Assembly (NCBI GenBank): GCA_963784065.1
Contig: CAWAQA010000003.1
Span: 930,001 to 994,000 of the forward strand
Source of the DNA: CAWAQA01 sp963784065
Lineage (GTDB): Bacteria > Acidobacteriota > Vicinamibacteria > Vicinamibacterales > UBA2999
DNA length: 64,000 bases
Direction of reading: 5' to 3'
Each line of letters begins with the position of its first letter. Position 1 is the first letter of the stretch. The notes under the pieces were generated by a model. That model did no database searches and had not been told where the DNA came from. It was given only the letters and a program-made list of their open reading frames with translations. Of the stretch, positions 46,019-55,126 are shown in pieces. The translations under genes were made by a program, and so were the position numbers.

Positions 46019-47449
46019 TCAGGGCTCCGGAGGCTGCTCAGGCTGATGCCTGGGCCCTGAGGCCTTCAACCGCCCCACCTCTATCCGATGCTTCTTCACC
46101 AGGTGCCAGACGGACCGCTCCGTGACGCCCAGCAGGCGCGCCGCGGCGGCCTGCACACCGCCCGCACGCGCGAGGGCGTCCATCACGAAGGCCCGTTCGA
46201 GCTGCGCCACCTTCTCGTCGAGCGTCAGATCCTGCAGCGTGTCCCACCGCCCCTGGCCCGCCGCGTTCTCCGTCGCCTCCGCGGGCCGGATGGGTGGCGG
46301 AAAGCTGGTGAGCGCCAGCACGTCGCCGTCGTTGACGACGACGGCCCGTTCGATCATGTTGCGCAGTTCCCGCACGTTGCCCGGCCAGGCGTACGCCATC
46401 AGCGCGGCCAGCGTATCGGGGGCGAGCCGCGTGATGCCGCGCTTCAACCGGGTGTTCGCTTCCGCGAGGAAATGGTCGGCGAGCTGCGGAATCTCCTCGC
46501 GCCGGTCGCGCAGCGGCGGCACCGGCAGCGTCACGACGTTGAGCCGGAAGTAGAGGTCGTCGCGGAACGTGCCTTCCTTCACCGCCCGCTCGAGGTCCTT
46601 GTTCGTCGAGGCGATGATGCGGACGTCGACATGGATGGTCTGCGTGCCGCCGACGCGCTGAAGCTCGCGCTCCTGGAGGGCGCGCAGGATCTTCGCCTGC
46701 GTGGACAGCGTCATGTCGCCGATCTCGTCGAGCAGCAGCGTGCCGCCGTCAGCGAGCTCGAACTTGCCGGGCTTGCGGCTCACCGCGCCGGTGAACGCCC
46801 CCTTCTCGTGACCGAACAATTCCGACTCGAGCAGCGCTTCCGGAATCGCCGCGCAATTCAGCTTCACGAAGGGCTTGGCCCGGCGGTTGGAGTTCTCGTG
46901 GATCGCTTCCGCGATGAGCTCCTTGCCCGTTCCGCTCTCCCCGAGGATCAGCACCGTGGAATCGGTGGGACCGACCCGGTCGATCAGGCGCAGGATTTCC
47001 TCGAGCGGCCGGCTCGAACCGACGATGCGGCCGCGCCGCGCGCCGGCCGCCAGCTGCTGGCGCAGCTCTTCGAGCTCGGCCAGCATCCGCTTCTTCTCGA
47101 GCGCCCGGCGCACGATGATCTCCATCTCGTCGAGCCGGAACGGCTTGGTGAAGTAGTCGTACGCGCCGCGGCGAACGGCGTCGAGCGCCGTTTCGCGCGT
47201 CCCGTGCGCCGTCATGATGATGATCGGCGTGCGCCGATCGGCCTTCTGAATCTCGTGCACCGCGTCGAGGCCGTTCATGCCCGGCAGCCGCACGTCCATG
47301 AGGATCAGGTCGAACGTCGCCGACGTCAGCGCCTCGAGCGCCGACTCGGCCGACGGCTTCACGGTTACGGCGTACTGCTGGCGCTCCAGCGCTTCCTTCA
47401 GGAAGAACTGCATCTGTGGATCGTCGTCCACCACGAGAATCTGAAACAT
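46019..47449 (-). CDS. Sigma-54-dependent response regulator (NtrC/PilR type)
   Basis: Transcription activator for sigma-54 promoters. Receiver domain with the phospho-Asp in LILMDVRLPGMNG (about residue 52) and Lys in YFTKPF. AAA+ domain with Walker A GESGTGKE, the sigma-54 contact loop GAFTGA, and VRIIASTNKDLERAV and LPPLRDR-type motifs. C-terminal Fis-like HTH (ARAGGVQAAAARLLGVTERS) with a Pro/Gln tail. ATG 47449 (MFQILVVDDDP) is preferred over GTG 47455. It follows the kinase gene with a gap of about 15 bp. Inside a pilus-like locus, it probably controls pseudopilin expression as PilR does for pilin. The spacer behind it (45898-46018) has GGCCTCAGGGCTCAG repeats. Confidence 0.95.
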   Translation of the reverse strand: MFQILVVDDDPQMQFFLKEALERQQYAVTVKPSAESALEALTSATFDLILMDVRLPGMNGLDAVHEIQKADRRTPIIIMTAHGTRETALDAVRRGAYDYFTKPFRLDEMEIIVRRALEKKRMLAELEELRQQLAAGARRGRIVGSSRPLEEILRLIDRVGPTDSTVLILGESGTGKELIAEAIHENSNRRAKPFVKLNCAAIPEALLESELFGHEKGAFTGAVSRKPGKFELADGGTLLLDEIGDMTLSTQAKILRALQERELQRVGGTQTIHVDVRIIASTNKDLERAVKEGTFRDDLYFRLNVVTLPVPPLRDRREEIPQLADHFLAEANTRLKRGITRLAPDTLAALMAYAWPGNVRELRNMIERAVVVNDGDVLALTSFPPPIRPAEATENAAGQGRWDTLQDLTLDEKVAQLERAFVMDALARAGGVQAAAARLLGVTERSVWHLVKKHRIEVGRLKASGPRHQPEQPPEP

Positions 47450-47464
47450 GACCACGTTTTCTTT

Positions 47465-48928
47465 CTATGCGAATGCTGCCGCGGGCTCGCGGATCGCAAG
47501 CGGCAGTTCCACGGTAAACGTCGTTCCCCGCTGCTCGTCGCTGTCGACGTCGATGCGGCCATCCATCGAGGTCACGATCTGCCGCGCGATGGCCAGTCCC
47601 AGTCCCGTGCCCGTCGGCTTGGTCGTGAAGAACGGCACGAAGAGCTGCCGCCGGACCCCCGGCGGGATGTACGACCCGGTGTTGTGCACGGTCACCGTCG
47701 CAAATCCCTCGCGAGGCTCCGCACGGACCGTCACGGCGCCGCCATCGGGAGTGGCCTGCGTCGCGTTCAGCACGATGTTCGTGAGCACCTGAATCAGCCG
47801 GTCGCGGTTTCCCCGCACGACCAGCGGGTCGTCCGTCCGAACGCACTGGAGTGCCACCGGGCGGTCGCCGACGCCGGCCTGCGACAGCGTCACGGTTTCG
47901 GCGGCGATGCTCGACAGGTCGAGGTCGGCGCTCTCCGCCGCGCGCGGCGACGAAAAGAGCAGCAGATCCTCGATGAGGTGATTCAACCGGTCTATGGACT
48001 CGAGCATCGTGTCCACGTACCGGCGCCGGCTGTCCTCGCGCGGGATGTCGCGGCCGAGGAGCTCGGCAAGTCCGCGCAGCGACGCCAGCGGGTTGCGAAT
48101 CTCGTGCGCGACGCCGGCGGTAACCGTCCCGAGCGCCATGAGCTGATCGGCCTGCTGCAGGCGCGCCTGGATCGTGCGCATCTGGTTCAGGTCCTTGAAC
48201 GCGATCATGACGCCCACCACGTCGCGGGCGCCCGCACCCGCCGCCGATCCCTGCTGCAGATACGACGCCGAGATCCCGATTCGCACGGGCCGTCCGTCGG
48301 CCGCGACGATCTCGACGTCGTCGAGCGAGACCGGCTGGCGGCGCGTGATCGCCGTTTCCACCGATGTCAACAGCGCGCGGCTGCCCGAGGCCGGCGTGAA
48401 CACCTCGCTGAATCGCCGGCCGACGAGGTCCTCCTCGCGGTAGCCGAGCGTCGATTCGGCGGCGGGACTCGACCCGATCACGCGCCCCTCGGCATCGAGC
48501 GTGATGACGGCGCCGGTCATGCTCTGGAAGTAATACCGCTGCAGAGCGCTGAGGGCGTCGTTGAACGCGCCGCCGAGAGAGTCGAGCTCGGAGGTGGAGG
48601 CGATGGCGAGCGCCCCGCGCAGGTCGCCCGAGGCGAGCGCTTCGAGCTGCTCGGTCACCTGTCGGACCGGCCGCGTGACGCCGACCGCGATGCTCAAACC
48701 GAGGATCGCCGCGATGACGGCGATCGACGCGATCTGCACACCGAGATGCGCCACCTGGGCGCTCGCCACCTCGCCCGGGCCGTGGATGATGTAGACGCGG
48801 CTCGTCATGCTGAGGGCGAAGAAGCCGGTGGCGCCGACGAGCAGCGCCATCGTCAGCGGCAGCACGAGCATCAGCTTCGCGCGCGCGGCGTGGACGGCCG
48901 CCGGGGTCAACGGACGTGCGGACATCAT
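47465..48928 (-). CDS. Membrane sensor histidine kinase (PilS/NtrB type)
   Basis: 487 residues. Two transmembrane helices (about 20-40 and 63-85) flank a very short periplasmic loop, then HAMP (VTRPVRQVTEQLEALASGDL), PAS (MTGAVITLDAEGRVIGSSPA), HisKA with phospho-acceptor His275 in AGVAHEIRNPLASLRG, and a HATPase_c domain with the N box QVLTNIVLNATQA and G box GTGLGLAIARQI. Its start overlaps the upstream GspC/PilP-like gene stop (ATGA, 48925-48928), which ties the two-component system to the secretion genes as one operon. Signal unknown; a lipid or pilin-linked membrane signal, as for PilS, is a reasonable guess. Confidence 0.95.
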   Translation of the reverse strand: MMSARPLTPAAVHAARAKLMLVLPLTMALLVGATGFFALSMTSRVYIIHGPGEVASAQVAHLGVQIASIAVIAAILGLSIAVGVTRPVRQVTEQLEALASGDLRGALAIASTSELDSLGGAFNDALSALQRYYFQSMTGAVITLDAEGRVIGSSPAAESTLGYREEDLVGRRFSEVFTPASGSRALLTSVETAITRRQPVSLDDVEIVAADGRPVRIGISASYLQQGSAAGAGARDVVGVMIAFKDLNQMRTIQARLQQADQLMALGTVTAGVAHEIRNPLASLRGLAELLGRDIPREDSRRRYVDTMLESIDRLNHLIEDLLLFSSPRAAESADLDLSSIAAETVTLSQAGVGDRPVALQCVRTDDPLVVRGNRDRLIQVLTNIVLNATQATPDGGAVTVRAEPREGFATVTVHNTGSYIPPGVRRQLFVPFFTTKPTGTGLGLAIARQIVTSMDGRIDVDSDEQRGTTFTVELPLAIREPAAAFA

Positions 48929-49451
48929 TGGCGGCGTGCTCCGGTTGTCGGCGCCTGGAGCTCCACCGTGCGGCGGTCGCCGTCGGGAAGCTCCAGGACG
49001 ACGGCCTTCGGCAGGATGTCGAGCACCCTCCCGCCGCCGGCGCGCTCGCCGGGGCGCACGATCCGCCCGTCGATCACCGCCAGCCGCCGGCCCGTCGAGT
49101 AGAGAATGGATGCCACGACCGGATCCGGCTCACGCGCGGGTGCCGGAGCCGGCGCGGCGGCGCCCACGACGACCTCCGGCGCCTCCTGCAGGTTCTCGAA
49201 CGGATCGCGCGGCCATTCCGGCAGACGGTCGGTCGCCACGTCCGCGAGCGTGGGAATCGCCGTCGTGTCGATCGCGGCGCGAGCATCGCCAGCGCACGCC
49301 GGCGACCGGCGGTGCCTCGGCCATGATGTCCAGCCGGCGCCGCGCCTCCTGCGGGACGACCGGCGGGACGCGTGAAGACCCACACGTTGTAGGTGATCGC
49401 GCAGCCGAGTATCGCGAGCGATCCCGCCATGTGCCGCTTGTCCAGCTTCAT
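48925..49451 (-). CDS. GspC/PilP-like periplasmic linker protein (two apparent frameshifts near 49362 and 49300)
   Basis: About 175 residues after correction. The N-terminal frame MKLDKRHMAGSLAILGCAIT has a single membrane helix. One frame shift near 49362 (CCGG run) leads into RRRLDIMAEAPPVAGVR, another near 49300 into AAIDTTAIPTLADVATD. The C-terminal part is RDPFENLQEAPEVV, a Pro/Ala linker, and a small beta domain: SILYSTGRRLAVIDGRIVRP, GERAGGGRVLDILPKAVVLE. This resembles the homology region of GspC/GspB or PilP, which links inner-membrane platform and outer-membrane secretin. The assignment rests on position and domain style. Its start overlaps the GspM-like stop (ATGA). Confidence 0.65.
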
Positions 49452-50104
49452 CGCAGCACTCCCGACGCGCCGGCCGAGGCGACGGCGCCCTGTCGCGCAT
49501 ATGCGAAGAGCGTCAGCGAGACGTGAACCTTGCGCCGCGCCGCGCTGCGGGCAGGAGCGTCTTCGATCACGGGCCGCGCCTCGAAGTTGCGAATCTCTAC
49601 TGTCGTCGCGAGGTCGCGCAACCGCCAGAGCAACTCACCGACGCGCGCATACTCCCCGTCGAACGACATCGTCACCGGCGAGTACGCGAGCGATGCGTCG
49701 AAAAGCGCGAACCGCGGATCCGGCGCGGTGCCGCTCACGACGTGCGGGCCGGCACCGGTGCTCGACGCCATCGTCACGCGCTCCGCGGTCTCGATGAGCA
49801 GATTCGAAACCGGCGCGGCGGCCGCGACACGCGCAAGCTGCTCGAGCAGTACGGAGGTGGCATCGCCAGCCGCGACGTGCTGCTCGAACGAGGTGACGGG
49901 ATTGCTGGCGGGCGCTGCCGGCAACGGGTTCGCGATCGATGTCCGCAGGCTGGCGACCTGCTGCTGCAGGGTGTCCATCTCGCGCGCAACGCGGGCGTTG
50001 CCGGTGACCCTGGGCTGCACGAGCAGCAGCCAGCCGGCAATCAGCACGACGACAGGCAGCGCGACAGGGGCGTAGCGGGAGACGCGGGAGGTATCGAAGT
50101 CCAT
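49448..50104 (-). CDS. GspM/PilO-like assembly platform protein
   Basis: 218 residues, ATG 50104. One N-terminal membrane helix (YAPVALPVVVLIAGWLLLVQ), then a coiled-coil (REMDTLQQQVASLRTSIANP) and a ferredoxin-like domain with FDASLAYSPVTMSFDGEYAR and ELLWRLRDLATTVEIRNFEA, the layout of PilO/GspM. It follows the PilM-PilN fusion gene after two bases and overlaps the GspC/PilP-like gene. PilO normally pairs with PilN; GspM with GspL. It would form the inner-membrane ring together with the neighbour. Confidence 0.85.
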   Translation of the reverse strand: MDFDTSRVSRYAPVALPVVVLIAGWLLLVQPRVTGNARVAREMDTLQQQVASLRTSIANPLPAAPASNPVTSFEQHVAAGDATSVLLEQLARVAAAAPVSNLLIETAERVTMASSTGAGPHVVSGTAPDPRFALFDASLAYSPVTMSFDGEYARVGELLWRLRDLATTVEIRNFEARPVIEDAPARSAARRKVHVSLTLFAYARQGAVASAGASGVLR

Positions 50105-50106
50105 CG

Positions 50107-51658
50107 CTACTTCCCCAGCCTCAGTCGCAGCTCGAACTCGACGCCGCTCATCCCCTCGGCGATGAGGCGCGAGGAATCGCCCGACGTGCCGGTCGCCGCA
50201 CCGGCGCCGGACACCATGCGCAGCGACGGCGGCTGCACCGGCGCGCCGGCAAACGGAGACTCGGCGAGGCTGCGCAGCAACGTGTTCACGGCCGCCTGGC
50301 CGGAGGCGGCGTCCGGCGTCACGGCAATGCCGTTCACGGTGACGTCCCACTGCATGCCGTCGGCGTCGGCTTTCACCGAGCTCAGGACGATCTCGTCCGG
50401 GGTCGCCGCCGACAATGCCTCGAGCAAACGCGTGAGCCGCGGGCCCTGCGAATTGAAGGCGGCGAGGGCGGAGCCTTGTGACGCGGCAAGGGCGTAGGCC
50501 TGACGCAGTTCATCCCGCCGGCGGGCCTCGGGCTCGAGCGCCGCCACCTCCTGCTCGATCCGGGCCTTCTCGCCCTCGTAGCGTGACGACGTCCGCCCCA
50601 CGAACACATACGCCATCACCACGAGCGCAACGCTTGCGGCCAGGGACGCGGTCAGCCGCACGGTGCGGGCGCGGGACTCGCGGCCGACCCGGATCGTCGA
50701 GGGCAGCAGGTTGATCGGCGGAACCGGCTCCGCTCCCGTGGCGATCGCCAATCGCAGCGCGGCCACGTTCGCGCGGAACCGCTCCGCGGGCTCTGGAATC
50801 GCCGCCGCGTCGATCCCGGCGAGCGAATCGCCCGTCTGGACCGGCAGCGTGAGGGCTTCGCCGAGCGGTGCGGTGAGCGATCGCAGGTCCGGCATGTCGC
50901 CGCACAACACCAGGTAGTCGACCGGCGCGCGGAACGTTTGCTTGAAGAACAGGACCGAGCGCCGCAACTCCGAGGCGAGGCGCGCCGATACGGCATCGGC
51001 CGCCGATTCGGCCTCGTACCCCCACGGCAGCTCCCGGGCGAAGAGCAGGAGGCCGTCGCGAACAATCGCCACGCAGGTAGCCCGCGCTGTCAGCGCGACG
51101 TAGGCGCCCGAGCTGCCAGGCGTGGCGTCCAGCTGCGCACGGGCGACCGCCGTCAACGCCAGCGCCGGAGTGAGCACGCCCTCGACGACGAATCCGGCAT
51201 CGACGATCGGCTGAATGCGCCTGCGCACTTCCGCCGTCGAGACAGCGACCATCGACACCTCACGGCGCCGATGCGTCCCCATCACGACCTCGCCGCCGAG
51301 CATGATGCCGATGCTGGCGCAGTCTCCGTCGGCTTCGAGCGGCGGCGATCTCCTTGCGCGCTTCACGTGCGGCCAGCGCCTCGAGGGCCGTGGGCGTGGC
51401 CGGAGGAAGGCGCAGGAACTGCTGCGCGGACCGGAGGCCCCAGATCGTGACCCATGCTTCGCGCCCGAGCCTGCCGTTGCCGCGGGCGGTCGCCAGCGCC
51501 TCGCTGAGCCCGTTGGCCTCGCCGGCGCGCGGGATGGCGGCAAACGCGCGCACCCGTGCCCCGGCGGCGCCTGCCGCCCGATCGCGGCTGGAGGACACGT
51601 GGACCTCCGCCAGTCGGCACCCCTCGGGGTACAGCTCGATGCTCGTGCGCGTGGGCAT
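50107..51658 (-). CDS. PilM-PilN fusion / GspL-like protein (apparent frameshift near 51340)
   Basis: About 516 residues. N-terminal actin-like PilM part (MPTRTSIELYPEGCRLAEV from ATG 51658; VTIWGLRSAQQFLRLPPATP). Near 51340 one extra base shifts the frame; EADGDCASIGIMLGGEVVMG, VDAGFVVEGVLTPALALTAV, AIVRDGLLLFARELPWGYEA and VDYLVLCGDMPDLRSLT follow. Around residue 360 begins the PilN part: INLLPSTIRVGRESRARTVR, a membrane helix (SVALVVMAYVFVG), a coiled coil and a domain with DEIVLSSVKADADGMQWDVT. Cytoplasmic PilM joined to PilN is exactly the domain order of GspL. The gene lies directly upstream of the GspM-like gene and downstream of the pseudopilins. Confidence 0.85.
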
Positions 51659-51991
51659 AGGCAAACGGCTCGCGCGGCGGAACGGACCGCCGCCGGCCGT
51701 GCAAAGTTGTGAAGCGTGTGAATCGCCGGGAACGCCAGGCCAGATGAGAGCCCGCCCGTCCCACGGAGTAATCGGCAGGTGCGGTGAGATCTACAGTATT
51801 TGTAGCGGTCTACGGTTTTCTGTGGGACTGAACGGACAGGAGATCGACTCGCAACTCCCAGATGCCTGAGCGGGGACAACGTACGAAGTGGAGGCGGACC
51901 TTCAGGTCGGCCTGAGTCACGACCCAACGGGCGTAAGCGGCCTTCGGTCGCCTGGAATAGCCCGATCGAGAAGTCGGGAGTTGCGCGTTGC
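51659..51991. other. Spacer between the last tandem pseudopilin and the PilM-PilN gene
   Basis: 333 bp. Contains GCGGTCTACGG (about 51806, CGGTCT spacer family), a degenerate REP GGCGGACCTTCAGGTCGGCC (about 51893-51912) and TACAGTATTTGTAG (about 51792), an AT-rich palindrome-like patch that may mark a promoter for the - strand genes downstream. No open frame of interest. Confidence 0.45.
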
Positions 51992-52627
51992 TTACTGAAG
52001 CCGGATGCCGATGTCGTCCCCGCCGAGCTGCGCCACGGTGATGGCCTGGCCGGGAAGCGTCTCGACGATGCCGTTCGGGCCCGCCGAAAGCACCCACACG
52101 GCGCTCTTCGTCGTGCCACTCGCGGTCTGCGTGCCCTGCGTGGTGTCGATGACCCCGATGTTCACCATGTAGCGGTTGTTCCAGGGGTCGGCGCTGATCG
52201 CGTTCGACACGTACGGGCCGTTCCAGCCGAACGTGGAGGTCGCCGTGCGCGCCGTGAAGGCAGGCGCGTTTGCGATCAGCTGGTCGTCCAGCCGGTCGTT
52301 CGTGCCCGTGGTCCACACATTCGCGGCGGCGGAGGAGGGCACGTTGCCGATGCTCACGAGCAGATCGACCTTGCTCGCCGCCGTCCCCGGCCCGCCGGCG
52401 TTCGACGCGGACCACTGCGGGAAGAACCCGTTGTCGCGATAGAACTGGATGAGCGACGCGGAAAGCGTCTGCGTATCCGTGCGGGCGCGCGCCACGCGCG
52501 AATCGTTGATGAAATTGATGATCGACGGCGTCAGGACGAGGGCCAGCGTGACGATCACAGCGAGCACCACGGTCAGCTCGATTAGCGTGAAACCACTGGC
52601 GCGACGACGGCGGATTGCAGCAGACAT
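51992..52627 (-). CDS. Pseudopilin (GspG-like), tandem array number 10
   Basis: 211 residues from ATG 52627 (MSAAIRRRRASG leader; ATG 52648 would add seven residues). Prepilin motif ASG / FTLIELTVVLAVIVTLAL with Glu5 and Pro near +22. The body has FYRDNGFFPQWSASNAGGPG, FGWNGPYVSNAISADPWNNR, YMVNIGVID, VWVLSAGPNGIVETLPGQA and ends GGDDIGIRLQ. The DPW-N-R-Y and SAGPNG...DDI segments correspond to the GspG core that binds calcium. Closely related to number 8 (53480), which has the same N-terminal helix. Last gene of the tandem array; 333 bp before the GspL-like gene. Confidence 0.93.
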   Translation of the reverse strand: MSAAIRRRRASGFTLIELTVVLAVIVTLALVLTPSIINFINDSRVARARTDTQTLSASLIQFYRDNGFFPQWSASNAGGPGTAASKVDLLVSIGNVPSSAAANVWTTGTNDRLDDQLIANAPAFTARTATSTFGWNGPYVSNAISADPWNNRYMVNIGVIDTTQGTQTASGTTKSAVWVLSAGPNGIVETLPGQAITVAQLGGDDIGIRLQ

Positions 52628-52674
52628 TCTACATACGAATTTCGGCACTTCCGGGCGCCGGCTTTAGAGCCGGC

Positions 52675-53425
52675 TCACCGCGTGTCCCCCCGCAGCACGT
52701 AGATCAGGTCGTCGCCGGTTGCCGCCGTGCCGAAGTTCGCGCTGCCGCCAAACGGCGTGTCGAACAGCCCGTTCGGTCCGGCCGAAACGGCAATCGTGTC
52801 GCGCGACCAGCCGCCGCGGCGGTCGCCTTCCCCGGTTCCGTCGGTGGCATCGCTGGCCACCACGAGGAACAGCGTGTTGACGAGGTACACCTTCCCCCAC
52901 GGGTCCGTGCCGATCGGTCCCGAGAGGGTACGCGCCGCGCCAGCCGAGCCCCGCCTGTGGTCCTGACTTCGTGTAACCGGTCGGAACGGATTCAGCGGGC
53001 GTGTCGTAGTTCGGCCCGTTGATCACGAACTGGTTGTCCATCGTGTCGCCGACGCCCACGCCCTGGTCATCGTCCCAGTTGATCGACCCGGAGATGTCTC
53101 CAGTGCTGTCGAACTCCGCGGCCGCGGTCGTGCCCAGGTCGGCGGCAACCACGTCAGGGCCGTTGCTGCGCAGAATCTCGACACGATTGGTCATCGTGCA
53201 GCCGAGCGCCGCGTCAACCTTGAGGCAGCTCCCGATGTCCCGCTGCAGGCGCGAGATCGAGATCCCGATCGCCTCGACGTCCTCCTTGCCCTTCGTGTGC
53301 CGCGCGTCCTCGACATAGTCGCCAATCGCCGGCGACATGACCGCGGTCAGCAGGAAGAGGATCATGAGGATGATGGTCGCCTCGATGAGCGACATGCCGG
53401 CGTCGTTGCGCAGACGTGTGTGCAT
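52675..53425 (-). CDS. Pseudopilin, tandem array number 9 (apparent frameshift near 52928)
   Basis: About 250 residues from ATG 53425 (MHTRLRNDAG leader). Prepilin motif DAG / MSLIEATIILMILFLLTAV with Glu5, Pro in VMSPAIGDYVEDAR. The body includes VDAALGCTMTNRVEILRSNG and NWDDDQGVGVGDTMDNQFVI. At WRGAYL the frame is off by one (CCC instead of CC) and resumes SGPIGTDPWGKVYLVNTLFL, VVASDATDGTGEG, IAVSAGPNGLFDTPFGG and the end IYVLRGDTR at 52675. Belongs with numbers 4-7 to the MSLIEA subgroup, which end in xxTR or similar. Confidence 0.9.
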
Positions 53426-53479
53426 ATGGTCTCTCGTCTCCCGGCGGCAGCCGCAAGCCACCTGGCCGGGAATCCCGCG

Positions 53480-54112
53480 CTACTGGATCCGGATCGCGAT
53501 GTCGTCGCCACCGGTCACGGCGCTCGCGAGCGGCTGGGCATAGGCGGTCTCGAGCTGCCCGTTCGGGCCCGCGGAGATGACCCAGACCGCGTTCTTGGTC
53601 GTGCCCGCTGCGGTCTGCGTCCCGGCCGTCGTGTCAATCAGGCCGACGTTGACGGCATACCGGTTGTTCCAGGCATCGGCGCCGATACTGGACGACAGAT
53701 AGGGACCGTTCCAGCCGAACTGCGCCGTCGCGCTCTTCAGCGTGTAGGCGGGCGCGTTGCTCGCCAACTGGTGCGCCAGGCTGTCTGTCGTGCCCGTGCT
53801 CCACGGGTTGGCCGCCGGAACGGCGGGCGTGTTCCCCGGAGTGATCAGGAGATCCACCCTGCTCGCCGCGGTGCCGGGCCCTCCGGCATTGGCCAGCGAC
53901 CACTGCGGAAAGAACCCGTTGTCCTTGTAGAACTGGACGATGGACGCGGCCATCGTCTGCGTGTCCGTCCTGGTGCGGACCACGCGCGAGTCGTTGATGA
54001 AGTTCGTGATCGACGGCGTCAGGATCAACGCCAGCGTCACGATCACCGCCAGCACGACGGTGAGCTCGATCAGCGTGAACCCGCGGCTGCCGCGCGATTG
54101 CCGTTGCTGCAC
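53480..54112 (-). CDS. Pseudopilin (GspG-like), tandem array number 8
   Basis: 210 residues, intact. Leader MQQRQSRGSRG, then FTLIELTVVLAVIVTLALIL with Glu5, TPSITNFINDSRV. Strong similarity to number 10 over the whole length: FYKDNGFFPQWSLANAGGPG, FGWNGPYLSSSIGADAWNNR, VWVISAGPNGQLETAYAQPL, GGDDIAIRIQ. The pair 8/10 is thus a recent duplication with the MSLIEA-type number 9 in between, as if a two-gene unit (type A plus type B) had been copied. Confidence 0.94.
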   Translation of the reverse strand: MQQRQSRGSRGFTLIELTVVLAVIVTLALILTPSITNFINDSRVVRTRTDTQTMAASIVQFYKDNGFFPQWSLANAGGPGTAASRVDLLITPGNTPAVPAANPWSTGTTDSLAHQLASNAPAYTLKSATAQFGWNGPYLSSSIGADAWNNRYAVNVGLIDTTAGTQTAAGTTKNAVWVISAGPNGQLETAYAQPLASAVTGGDDIAIRIQ

Positions 54113-54136
54113 CCCGCAGACATGTCGTCCCCGTGA

Positions 54137-54874
54137 CTAACGGCTCGTACCGGTCACGGTGTAGAACACGTCGTCGTTGGCGCTGCCCGCGCCCGAACCG
54201 CCGTTGGTCGTGCCGCCGAACGGCGTCTGAATCGTGCTGTCCCGTCCCGCCGACAGGACGATCACGTCCTTGGTCCAGCCACCAGTGCCGATGCCCTCGC
54301 CGGCCACGGCCGAATCGTTGGCGACACCAAGGAACACGGTGTTCGCCGCGTAGCGATTGCCCCACGGGTCGGCACCGATCGCCGAGATGTACGCGCCGCG
54401 CCAGCCGATGCCGAACTGCGGCCCGCCGAGGCCGAAGCTCGCCTGGGTCGGGGTCGGATAGTTGGGGACGTTGGTGATGAGATGGTCGGCCATCGAATCG
54501 ACCGTCGCCGGGGTTCCCACCGCATCGTCCCAGCCAACCGCGGCGGACATGTTGCCGTTGGTGAAATCGACGATGCCGGCACCGAGTCCGGGGATGGCGC
54601 CTTCACCGACGATGAGGTCGGCGCGGTTGGCTTCCACCAGTCCGGCGGCGCCGGCCGTGTACGCGACCTGCAGAAACGGCGAGCGCGAGTCGCGGACCGC
54701 CCGCATGATCGACAGCCCGATGGCCTCCACGTCTTCCTTCACCTTCACGTCGCGGGCGTCGTTGACGTAGTCGCCCATCGACGGAGACAGCACCGCCGTG
54801 AGCAGGCCGAGCACCATCAGGATGATCGTCGCCTCGATGAGCGACATACCGCGTTCCGAGTTCCACTTCCGCAT
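54137..54874 (-). CDS. Pseudopilin, tandem array number 7
   Basis: 245 residues from ATG 54874 (MRKWNSERG leader; ATG 54892 adds six residues). Prepilin motif ERG / MSLIEATIILMVLGLLTAVL with Glu5 and SPSMGDYVNDARDVKVKEDV. The body ends IGWRGAYISAIGADPWGNRY, TVFLGVANDSAVAGEGIGTG, VIVLSAGRDSTIQTPFGG and VFYTVTGTSR. Close to number 9 in sequence, including the spacing of the helix. A 24-bp gap separates it from number 8. Confidence 0.94.
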   Translation of the reverse strand: MRKWNSERGMSLIEATIILMVLGLLTAVLSPSMGDYVNDARDVKVKEDVEAIGLSIMRAVRDSRSPFLQVAYTAGAAGLVEANRADLIVGEGAIPGLGAGIVDFTNGNMSAAVGWDDAVGTPATVDSMADHLITNVPNYPTPTQASFGLGGPQFGIGWRGAYISAIGADPWGNRYAANTVFLGVANDSAVAGEGIGTGGWTKDVIVLSAGRDSTIQTPFGGTTNGGSGAGSANDDVFYTVTGTSR

Positions 54875-54892
54875 CGCACATCTCCTCCGCAA

Positions 54893-55126
54893 CGCTCAAA
54901 CGCAACCCCGGTGCCACAGTTGAGCTTCCAGGTAAACTGCTGACTGTTCACGAGTTCGACGGGTCGTGTCGGGCTGCGGCCACGAAATTCGAGGGCCGCC
55001 GCCATCGCCGCGCCACAGTATTTGAGGCTCTCGGTCTTCCGGCTGAAGCCGGAAGCCACAGGACTCGAATCGTCATGGCTTTCCGCCTTCACGCGGACCA
55101 TCGCGAGTCTGTCGTGGCTTCCGCCT
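54893..55126. repeat. REP-rich spacer inside the pseudopilin array
   Basis: GTCTTCCGGCTGAAGCCGGA (about 55032) and GGCTTCCGCCTTCAGGCGGA (about 55112-55131) are palindromes of the FRLKAEAT family, with a partial copy TTTCCGCCTTCACGCGGA (about 55080) between them. The element directly abuts and partly replaces the 3' end of pseudopilin number 6. Confidence 0.75.

Noticed and set aside
46088..49102. A 1004-residue open frame on the + strand
   Set aside because: It is antisense to the clearly identified sigma-54 regulator and histidine kinase; the translation is Arg/His/Asp-rich, without domains, as expected for the complementary strand of GC-rich genes.
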